A stretch of 64,000 nucleotides of DNA from positions 124,001 through 188,000 of the forward strand of contig JAQGOL010000040.1 in assembly GCA_028293625.1 (NCBI GenBank), written 5' to 3'. Each line of letters opens with the position of its first letter. The first letter of the stretch is position 1. The notes below the pieces were generated by a model. It did not search any database. It saw nothing but the letters and a program-made list of their open reading frames with translations, and was not told the origin of the DNA. The position numbers were made by a program, and so were the translations under genes. Below, piece after piece: positions 35,168 through 42,427 of this stretch. The stretch is from Chthoniobacteraceae bacterium (GTDB taxonomy: Bacteria > Verrucomicrobiota > Verrucomicrobiia > Chthoniobacterales > Chthoniobacteraceae).

Positions 35168-35776
35168 TCAATAGTTTCGAACCTCCCAAATTATCGTGTT
35201 ACGGTTTGGTATTGAACCCAGCGCGAACCGGTAAGCAGAAAACTCCACAACGGCATCCGGAAATATTACTAAGAGCTCCTCTAAGTCTACAAAGGATGAC
35301 GGGAACAAGTGCTCTTTAAGTAAAAATAAGGCTTTAAGGCCATGCACTTGGCGTCCATTCCGCATAGCCAAACGCATTGTTGTCTTTTCTGATGACCAAA
35401 ACAGTGAATAGTAATCAATGGATCGCATAAGCTCACCTTGGATTAGGAGCCCTTCGTCGGGAGCAGCTTCATTGTATACCACTTCGGCTTCCCTAGCTCC
35501 GAGTGCCAGCCACTTTGATAACTGAACACGTGCTTCTTGCTGGCTAACTTGTTCTCCTAGGCCAGGATAACGAGCGCCGCCAAGGCGGCCTTTGTAGCGC
35601 ATTACAACGCGTCCGATATAACTCGATAGCCTTACTTTATCGAGTGAATCCCAGGTTTTGAGCTTATTCCCATACACTCCGCCTTCGTAGAGTCGAAAAT
35701 TTTGTGCCTTCGTTTCAACCAGCATTTCAAAAAAATCCGAGTTTACCTCATGTCCAAGGTGATTGCAAGCCGCCAA
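35168..35776 (-). CDS. Unknown protein downstream of the DUF262 pair
   Basis: A 202-residue frame that has no ATG near its start: it begins with a TTG at 35776 (frame open back to a stop at 35809). The sequence is protein-like, with 'FFEMLVETKAQNFRLYEGGV' and 'LSSYIGRVVMRYKGRLGG' and a mixed alpha/beta C-terminus ('FVDLEELLVIFPDAVVEFS'). It sits 85 bp after the HNH-less DUF262 gene and may be its partner. No family recognised; a TTG start or an N-terminal truncation are both possible. Confidence 0.5.
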   Translation of the reverse strand: MAACNHLGHEVNSDFFEMLVETKAQNFRLYEGGVYGNKLKTWDSLDKVRLSSYIGRVVMRYKGRLGGARYPGLGEQVSQQEARVQLSKWLALGAREAEVVYNEAAPDEGLLIQGELMRSIDYYSLFWSSEKTTMRLAMRNGRQVHGLKALFLLKEHLFPSSFVDLEELLVIFPDAVVEFSAYRFALGSIPNRNTIIWEVRNY

Positions 35777-35861
35777 ACCATGTCGGTTTGCCGCTTCGTC
35801 TGCAAATTAGACCTATGGCGCCGGACAAATTCGCACTGCAAAAAAAATTAAGGCGAAAAAC

Positions 35862-37265
35862 TCAAATTCTGGACGAGTCGATTTCGAGCTTACTGACGCG
35901 ATCCTCGAAAGTCTTATGAAACGCGTCTACCACGCGCTCAGTTGTCACTTCTTTTTCCCAGCTTATATTCTCTAGGCCAAGAACCTGCATGTTTCGGGTA
36001 GATCGAAACTGCGGCTCCAGGTGTCCGTTCTCCTGAATCCAGTAGGCGAAAGCCTTTGTAACCCAGTCACGCGAGCGCACTTCAAAACATTTGAAAACAC
36101 TCTCTGTCAGGGAGTGTCTCTGGTCGCTCAACTTTGCATCCTTGACAGACTTTAGGCAGTCATTGGAGGCTACTTCATCAGCCGTTTGCCGATGCAGTTT
36201 ATTGCGATGCAATCGCTCAGTCGCTACCCAAGAGCGTCGACTTTTCACGATTCTTGCAATTAGTGTGTTTCTACAATCCAGATCTTCGGGGGCGCAAAAC
36301 ACGATAGCTATCTTCATAAGTATAGGACCTAAACGCCATACATTACCAGCCTGCATCTGCCAGTTGCTGTTTAAGTCCGCAAAAATGCTTTCTATGGCCT
36401 TGAATGCACTAGCCCATACGTCCAACTTCTCCAGAAATACCAACGCCCCTAGTGAGCTCTCGGGACACGCCAAATAAAATTCCTTAAAATGCTTATAAAT
36501 ATCATCATAAGGAATTGCCCTACCGGCATGCATTGACACTAGAATTTGTATATGACCATACCAGCCCCACAGTCTTAATTCTATTATGTCGTAAACCTCA
36601 TCTTCACGTCCTTTGGCCTCAATGAGCAGGAAATTCTTAATTAGATCCAACGGTGTCAGCGGGAGCTTGGTTCCGTTCATCCTCTCGAAAACGCGCTGCG
36701 GCGGCATGTTCGCCGCCAGAATGACCCGCACAAAGAGAAGCCTTTTAAAGAACCCACCAGCGTAGGCAGCGCGCAGTTCGTTTATCGACAATAAAACTTG
36801 TTTTTCGAGAAATTTGAAGTTGCTTATCATAATATTACTCAGACTTTCTGCATCACAGAAGTGCCCTAACAATAAATGCCGATAGGTTCGCTGATCCACC
36901 TGGTCTTCGAACGACAGTTTTAAAATCTCTTTGTGCTTGATATAGCCTTCAAGCTCCTCCCGGTATTCAGGCAGTGCTTTGGCTAATGCCGCGATAAACA
37001 GTCCCAGAGTGGTCATACGCTGCTGTCCATCGACAACATAGTAACTACCCACTCCGTCCAACGGACTCAAAGTTAAATTACTAAAGAAATGCGTGCCTGA
37101 TCCATTAGCAACCGCCAGCACGTCATTCACGATCGCCAAGCAGTTTTCGTTTGTCCACGCATACTTACGCTGGTAATGCGGAATATAGAAGCGACTCCCT
37201 TCCTCCGGAAGCAAGCTGGTCAGATCGACCCTTTCCACGGATATACTTTGATTCTTATTATTCAT
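35862..37265 (-). CDS. DUF262 protein without HNH domain (GmrSD-like)
   Basis: 467 residues. The N-terminal DUF262 fold is clear: 'FYIPHYQRKYAWT', 'YYVVDGQQRMTTLGLFI' and 'VFERMNGTKLPLTPLDLIKN'. This domain is ParB/Srx-like and in GmrSD-type type IV enzymes hydrolyses NTP to drive cleavage of modified DNA. The C-terminal half lacks the DUF1524 'LEHI.P...LGNL.L' HNH motif that its neighbour has. It begins 9 bp after the DUF262-DUF1524 gene, so the two are co-transcribed and may form a complex in which only the neighbour is the nuclease. Confidence 0.82.
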   Translation of the reverse strand: MNNKNQSISVERVDLTSLLPEEGSRFYIPHYQRKYAWTNENCLAIVNDVLAVANGSGTHFFSNLTLSPLDGVGSYYVVDGQQRMTTLGLFIAALAKALPEYREELEGYIKHKEILKLSFEDQVDQRTYRHLLLGHFCDAESLSNIMISNFKFLEKQVLLSINELRAAYAGGFFKRLLFVRVILAANMPPQRVFERMNGTKLPLTPLDLIKNFLLIEAKGREDEVYDIIELRLWGWYGHIQILVSMHAGRAIPYDDIYKHFKEFYLACPESSLGALVFLEKLDVWASAFKAIESIFADLNSNWQMQAGNVWRLGPILMKIAIVFCAPEDLDCRNTLIARIVKSRRSWVATERLHRNKLHRQTADEVASNDCLKSVKDAKLSDQRHSLTESVFKCFEVRSRDWVTKAFAYWIQENGHLEPQFRSTRNMQVLGLENISWEKEVTTERVVDAFHKTFEDRVSKLEIDSSRI

Positions 37266-37274
37266 CAGACGAGA

Positions 37275-39272
37275 TTAAAATCTAAAAACTGCGATCGCCT
37301 CTTCCGCTAATTGCAAAGTGCGAATTTGAATAAACTCTGCGAGTTTTTTCATATCGGCCTTTTGCATCGAATCAGCTTTGAACATACAGTCCCTCCTGAG
37401 TTCCCCCGCCAACCTTCGGGTGATGGCATAGCTAGAGCGTTCATAGTAGACGATTTTCTCTTCAAGCGATTTGTTAGAAATGACGGAATTAAAGCCCTTC
37501 CCAATAAGAGTTAAGTTACCTAAGGAGTGTAAGTACCTTTCATAAAACGCTCCGTCTAAGGTCGGCCACCCGGCTTTCGTTCGTGTTTGAGGCATAATAT
37601 GTTCCAAAGAATGGCTGGGCTGCAAATATTCCACGGCTGTGTCCCCAGTTGCTCGCATGATTTGTTCGTTGATCTTGAGCAGCATGTAGGTCGTTGTCCG
37701 ACTGTCCAAATGATAAAGGTCTGGCGGAGGGTTCTCCGCATTCACGTCCAGCTCGTGAGTTATTCTTAAACTAGCATCCCCTTCAGCATCCAACTCCTGT
37801 TCCTGAGTTTGGGCGAGACTTCCGACCTCAATATCCGACTGTGATCCTGATACGCCATATTCCACCGCCCAATTCCCCGTCAGGGCTTTTCTCATGCTCG
37901 CCTCGGGATCAAATCCGTTAGGCCACAATGCGCAAAGTTGCTTTTGCAACGAGGAAGGATTCCTCAGGAAGTCTAGCACCCTGTCGGAAACAGTTTTAGT
38001 ATCCAGCAAAGGTTTAAGAAACCGGGTGCCGAACGGCACATGCGTGTCAGTAATACGAGAAATGGCAATGAATTTATTGAGGATTTTGAAGAGATTCACC
38101 AATTTTTCGTGATCGGCTTGGTCTTGCACCATCAGGAGGGTTGCGAACGGATAGTATGGAGCATTGCTAATGAGGCCGAACTCGTTGAGTAGCTGTCGCA
38201 GACGGGCGGTATGAGACGAAGTTCCTTGCACGGGAATTTCGAAAACGACTTTGTTCCAAGCATCGGCGTATTTCCAAAGGTCATTGGCCAGCTTCTCGAC
38301 GCCCCGAAAGTCGCTCAGTAACTCTGGCGCCACGGCGCCCACTGTAGGCGAGCGCACGGCAAATTTCTCTTTGAATTTCTTGTATAACTCTGGGCCTGAA
38401 GTAAGCTTTACATCCCCAGTCTCAATGATCAGGTAATCTCTGAAAAAATGCCTCATCTGGTCAAAGGCACGACCGGAGAATTCGCTTTCAAAATTCTGCC
38501 ATTCGTTGAGATAGAGGCTTTGCTGCCTTGCGCTTGCGATGTCATCCGCCTTCGCATCGACAGCCGGTTCGCCAGTTGATTCGGCCGCCAACATGAAAAC
38601 ATAATTGCGAATTAAATCGTGGACTTCGAGGTTTTTGCCCTCCGCATTCATCTTTTCAAAAATGGTTTGAGGCGAATCCTTGTCGTCGCCTTGTGGTTCG
38701 AGCTCGACTAAAGCCACGCACATTCTTGTTAGCCCGTTTCTGATGGTCTCGAATGTAAGTCTCTGAGCGGCTGGCACAGCCTTTTGGTGCTCATGCAACG
38801 AGTGTCGAAAGAATTCGAGGTTGCGCGAAAAATTCGTGATCTCAGGTTGTGCGGGTCCATCCCCTTCCTTAGAATACATAGCAGCGCTGAAACGATCGAA
38901 TTCGCTTCCCATTCCCCGTCCTTTTCCCTGTGAAAGAAGGCGCAACTCGGGCACCTGCAAATCAGAGGATTGCAGGTGAGTGAGTCGGCGCAAATCGCAC
39001 TCATTGAAGTAGCCCTGCAACGCCTTGAAAAGTAACATGAGGGAAGTTGCTCGCTGTTGACCGTCGACAATCTCAAATACCTCGTTGTGTCGCGCGACTA
39101 CCACCATCGTCCCCAGATAATGGTTCACTTTGCTGTTCTCGCAGAGCCGTATAAAGTCTTCCCAAAGCGCAGCGCATTGCGATTCTGACCAATCATAGTG
39201 CCTTTGGTAGAGGGGAATTCTGAATCGGCGCTCTGAGAACAGGGTCCAGATGTCGTAAGAGTTGGCTTTCAT
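37275..39272 (-). CDS. DUF262-DUF1524 protein (GmrSD-like type IV restriction)
   Basis: I used the ATG at 39272 ('MKANSYDIWTLFSERRFRI'), which matches the usual N-terminus of DUF262; an extension to 39320 is open. The N-terminal DUF262 has 'RIPLYQRHYDWS', 'VFEIVDGQQRATSLMLLF' and 'IFEKMNAEGKNLEVHDLIRN'. The C-terminal DUF1524 has the HNH core 'SLEHIMPQTRTKAGW' and 'LHSLGNLTLIGKGFN'. Together these are the GmrS and GmrD halves of a type IV enzyme that cleaves DNA with modified (often glucosylated) bases. In an island that may itself make modified DNA, its specificity is of interest. Confidence 0.85.
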   Translation of the reverse strand: MKANSYDIWTLFSERRFRIPLYQRHYDWSESQCAALWEDFIRLCENSKVNHYLGTMVVVARHNEVFEIVDGQQRATSLMLLFKALQGYFNECDLRRLTHLQSSDLQVPELRLLSQGKGRGMGSEFDRFSAAMYSKEGDGPAQPEITNFSRNLEFFRHSLHEHQKAVPAAQRLTFETIRNGLTRMCVALVELEPQGDDKDSPQTIFEKMNAEGKNLEVHDLIRNYVFMLAAESTGEPAVDAKADDIASARQQSLYLNEWQNFESEFSGRAFDQMRHFFRDYLIIETGDVKLTSGPELYKKFKEKFAVRSPTVGAVAPELLSDFRGVEKLANDLWKYADAWNKVVFEIPVQGTSSHTARLRQLLNEFGLISNAPYYPFATLLMVQDQADHEKLVNLFKILNKFIAISRITDTHVPFGTRFLKPLLDTKTVSDRVLDFLRNPSSLQKQLCALWPNGFDPEASMRKALTGNWAVEYGVSGSQSDIEVGSLAQTQEQELDAEGDASLRITHELDVNAENPPPDLYHLDSRTTTYMLLKINEQIMRATGDTAVEYLQPSHSLEHIMPQTRTKAGWPTLDGAFYERYLHSLGNLTLIGKGFNSVISNKSLEEKIVYYERSSYAITRRLAGELRRDCMFKADSMQKADMKKLAEFIQIRTLQLAEEAIAVFRF

Positions 39273-39435
39273 ATTTGGGGAGAGACGAGCGAGCAAAGGG
39301 TTAACGGCAAATCTGAGCATGTCCGAAAGCCTTTAGGCCTCCGATAAGATACTCTGGCCGAGACTTCCTTAGGAATGCCCAAAGATAACTTGGATGCACC
39401 GTTGCACCCAGCATTGAATCGCACAATCCGTCGAC

Positions 39436-41763
39436 TCACCTACGCCGCATAAACGCAACGATCGAAGCCGCCAAATCCTTGCGCACGCCTAAGCCTGTCA
39501 GATCAGCTTGCGTCTTCGACGCCAATTCGCTTGCAGAAGTCACTCCAGCTTCCTCAAGTTTGCGCATAGTGGCCTTAGCTGGAATCTGCCGACCGTTGTT
39601 GCCTACTGAGCGGCGCAATCGCAGGAATACTGGACCAAGAGGACTGCACCAACTCACTAGATCCATTACTTGGAGATTCACTAAGCGAAGTCGCTGAAAG
39701 ATTCGTTTCACCCGCTGAATCCGCTGCGAATCCGCGCAGCACTCCTCTTTTAAGTGAAAGAAGAAGCAGCGGAGGTCCCACAAACCGACCATTGCCCCCA
39801 AGATGAAGAGCCGGTCATCGCGCCAGCTCTCCTCCAGTTCGGCAAGATCTTTTACCTTCCACCGGCGTTCAACATCATCGACTCGCCCCCCATTCGCCCG
39901 GTGCCATAGCACAAGTGCACGCCAAGTAGCCAAATAACCGATCTGCCTTGCCTTTCCAGTTCGGGCCTCGGCTCCACCTTCGCTTACAAAGCCGAGTGAG
40001 CCCATGATTTCTTCGGCTTTCGAGTAATTCTTAGCCCCCCGAATCCAGTTGCGAAATAGAACCGATTTAACCAGAGATTGTTCAAGTGCTGAATCGACCT
40101 GGACGGCCAGCGGTTCCCCAAAACTTTTTCTCGGCCCCGATCTCGTTGCCATTAGCTCTACTATGATGAGCATATCCAAAGTAGTCCACTCGTGAAGGAT
40201 GACATCGGTGGGATCGACACTCAGCAAATCCCGCACAAGTTGAGCAAATCCTGCGGCCAATCCCAACGGCATGCTGGCGCGAATCGCGGCCTGCCCAAGC
40301 CGGGTCGCCTTCCAAGTTTCCTCCTCCACATGTGCGAAGACCCGAGAGTTTGCCCCGAGCCACGCCAGTGAGTCCGTCACCGCTTCCAAACAGGCTTCAC
40401 CTGCCAGCGTCGCCGACAAAAACCGTTCAAGCTCAATTTGAGACATACCAGTCTCCGGTCGCCGGGCTAAAAGAGTAAGCAAAGTTTCAGCGAGAGGTGG
40501 TTCAGTCGCGGCTAGCCGCTTCGAGATTAGAACAGAACGGATTTCGGCGATATTGGGGGATTCGAGTTCTCGGTGCATCTCATTCAACGCCCATGCATCA
40601 CCATCCTTCCACAGGAAGATGGCTTGGCCTGGCAGGGTTCCTCTTCCGGCCCGTCCAGCCATCTGAAAGAGTGATCCAACCGGAATCGGATTACCCGGTC
40701 CATATTGAAGATCACGCACGATAACGTGGGTGGCCGGCAAATTCACTCCCAACGCGAGCGCGGCCGTTGTGACGATACAACGACACGATCCCGCCAGGAA
40801 CTGGTGACGAATCTCCGCCTTTGTTGCGCTGCTCAAACTTGAATGGTAAGGGCGAGTGCCGTCGGAACCGCACACGGCTCCGAGTGTAAGGGTCAAGTCA
40901 GCGGCCAACGAGACAGCCCACGCCTTTTGGTAAACGAAAATGATGAGTGAGTGACCGGGCTCCGCGAGAATCGTCTGAACCATGGTTCTCAATGATTGTT
41001 TGGGTTCGTCTCCTGGTTCCAACACCTGGATTGACCGGTCAAGCGGTGGTCGACGAATCATCGACATCACTACGTCGCACGGCTCCAGCCAACGCTGAAT
41101 GGCGCTGGTATCCCCAAGGGTTGCCGATAGCAGGAACATCCGGGGTGGCGCACTTTGTGTCTGGAAGGAAGTAATGACATACTCCAACGAAGCACCGCGG
41201 TGGCCATCCCCGAGCAGATGGGCTTCATCTACACAAACTACCACGAAGGATTGAATCCACGAATCGTTGTCAGGATTGCGGAGGATAGCCTCGATCCGCT
41301 CCGGCGTGGCGATTACAATTTCTCCGGTCTCCGGTGGTGGGCTTTGCATCGTTTCCTCTTTAAGCCGATAATCTCCGGTGGTGATCTCCACCCCGATCTT
41401 GCGACCGAGCTTCTCCGACAGCTGGGTAGTGACCAATTCCAGCTCATCAAACTTTTCTTGAGCGATCGCCCTCAGTGGTTCGAGCAACAGGACTCGCCGT
41501 CCGGCACGCGCTCCAAGCAACAGCCCCATGTAAGCCAGAAGTGATTTACCGGAGTTGGTCGGACCCGAAACGATCAGATTGCGACGGGAACTTAACAGGT
41601 TGCCTTCGCGAATCGCGCGGGCTTGGATTTCACTTGGAACACTCCCCGGAGCCAGTATCCCAATTAGGCTTGCCCAAGGTTCTCCCACTTCGAGCTCTTC
41701 CCATGTCACCAATGCATTGCTCGAGATCGGCAGCCCCAGGCTACTGAGCTCAATCCGTTTCAT
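39436..41763 (-). CDS. Hel308/Ski2-like SF2 helicase
   Basis: The 775-residue helicase has Walker A 'GPTNSGKS' (67-74), 'LEPLRAI', 'TTGDY', 'ATPERIEAIL', the DEAH box at 179-182 in 'VDEAHLLGDGHRG', 'LLSATLGD', 'TAALALGVNLPATHVIVRD' and 'FQMAGRAGRG'. The order and the HhH tail (about 730-775) are those of the Hel308/Ski2-like helicases that unwind branched DNA. It is the closest relative in the window of the plus-strand helicase at 42428. It overlaps the HTH regulator upstream by 14 bp, so they are co-transcribed. Confidence 0.88.
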   Translation of the reverse strand: MKRIELSSLGLPISSNALVTWEELEVGEPWASLIGILAPGSVPSEIQARAIREGNLLSSRRNLIVSGPTNSGKSLLAYMGLLLGARAGRRVLLLEPLRAIAQEKFDELELVTTQLSEKLGRKIGVEITTGDYRLKEETMQSPPPETGEIVIATPERIEAILRNPDNDSWIQSFVVVCVDEAHLLGDGHRGASLEYVITSFQTQSAPPRMFLLSATLGDTSAIQRWLEPCDVVMSMIRRPPLDRSIQVLEPGDEPKQSLRTMVQTILAEPGHSLIIFVYQKAWAVSLAADLTLTLGAVCGSDGTRPYHSSLSSATKAEIRHQFLAGSCRCIVTTAALALGVNLPATHVIVRDLQYGPGNPIPVGSLFQMAGRAGRGTLPGQAIFLWKDGDAWALNEMHRELESPNIAEIRSVLISKRLAATEPPLAETLLTLLARRPETGMSQIELERFLSATLAGEACLEAVTDSLAWLGANSRVFAHVEEETWKATRLGQAAIRASMPLGLAAGFAQLVRDLLSVDPTDVILHEWTTLDMLIIVELMATRSGPRKSFGEPLAVQVDSALEQSLVKSVLFRNWIRGAKNYSKAEEIMGSLGFVSEGGAEARTGKARQIGYLATWRALVLWHRANGGRVDDVERRWKVKDLAELEESWRDDRLFILGAMVGLWDLRCFFFHLKEECCADSQRIQRVKRIFQRLRLVNLQVMDLVSWCSPLGPVFLRLRRSVGNNGRQIPAKATMRKLEEAGVTSASELASKTQADLTGLGVRKDLAASIVAFMRRR

Positions 41764-42343
41764 CGTGCCGGAGCATCCGTTTCAGAGCCGGATAAATTTT
41801 TGCGATCTCATCTGCAGGCATCTCCATAACTCGCTTCACCAACCACTGCTTCTTCCCGTATCCACTGATTGGCTCCATTGATAGAAACAGCGGTTCCGTA
41901 TCGAGGGCGATATCGGGATCGATCCCATGGAATTTCAGAAGCTTTCGCACATTGGTCGGGTGGGGTTTGTCGACATTCCCTCCCCTCCACCGGGACAATT
42001 GCGAAGCAGTGATTCCGATCTGTTTTGCCGCTTCTTTAGCCTCGCCCTTGGGAAGCGCTTCCAAAAGATAGCGCAGATTCTCCCTCCGAATGGTGTCCCC
42101 GTGTCCGTAGAGTGGAACGCTAACGAGTTCTTCCACTTCGTGCCCGCTCATCTCGGCAATGGCCAAGCGCTCGCCTTCTTTCGGCTCGGCGCCAAGCAAC
42201 AGTCCTGTAGCACGCGCTTCTGTCACAAAACGCCGGGTCATCCCAACAAGCGTCTCCGCCCATTTGTCAGAAGCAAGATTGCGCTGCCGTAGGATCCAAC
42301 GAAGGTTCATTGTAAATTGAGATAGCGTCTCTTTTCCGCTCAT
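41750..42343 (-). CDS. Helix-turn-helix regulator-like protein
   Basis: 197 residues. The second half holds an XRE-like helix-turn-helix: 'EAAKQIGITASQLSRWRGGN' followed by 'HPTNVRKLLKFHGID'. The N-terminal region ('SQFTMNLRWILRQRNLASDK') resembles another lambda-repressor-like helix pair, so the protein may have two DNA-binding modules. It is divergent from the plus-strand helicase, its 3' end overlaps the Hel308-like gene by 14 bp, and a strong palindrome lies right before its start. The simplest inference is an autoregulated repressor of both flanking units. Confidence 0.72.
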   Translation of the reverse strand: MSGKETLSQFTMNLRWILRQRNLASDKWAETLVGMTRRFVTEARATGLLLGAEPKEGERLAIAEMSGHEVEELVSVPLYGHGDTIRRENLRYLLEALPKGEAKEAAKQIGITASQLSRWRGGNVDKPHPTNVRKLLKFHGIDPDIALDTEPLFLSMEPISGYGKKQWLVKRVMEMPADEIAKIYPALKRMLRHDETD

Positions 42344-42347
42344 TCAA

Positions 42348-42397
42348 TGCGTTTTAATCGATTAAAGCGCAATCCAACAAGCTCGTAGTTGCGCTTT
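42348..42397. promoter_or_regulatory. Palindromic operator candidate between divergent genes
   Basis: 42348-42371 is a 24-bp near-perfect palindrome: the 14-bp core TTTAATCGATTAAA (42353-42366) is perfect, and TGCG/CGCA flank it with one mismatched pair. Its right half AAAGCGCAA (42364-42372) recurs inverted as TTGCGCTTT at 42389-42397. That makes three half-sites of the form TTGCGYTTT, with the two same-direction copies about 42 bp (four helical turns) apart. They lie between the HTH regulator start (42343) and the helicase start (42428), as expected for an operator that controls both directions. Confidence 0.6.
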
Positions 42398-42427
42398 CAA
42401 AAGTTCGAGGCAGGTTTCCGGATTCCC

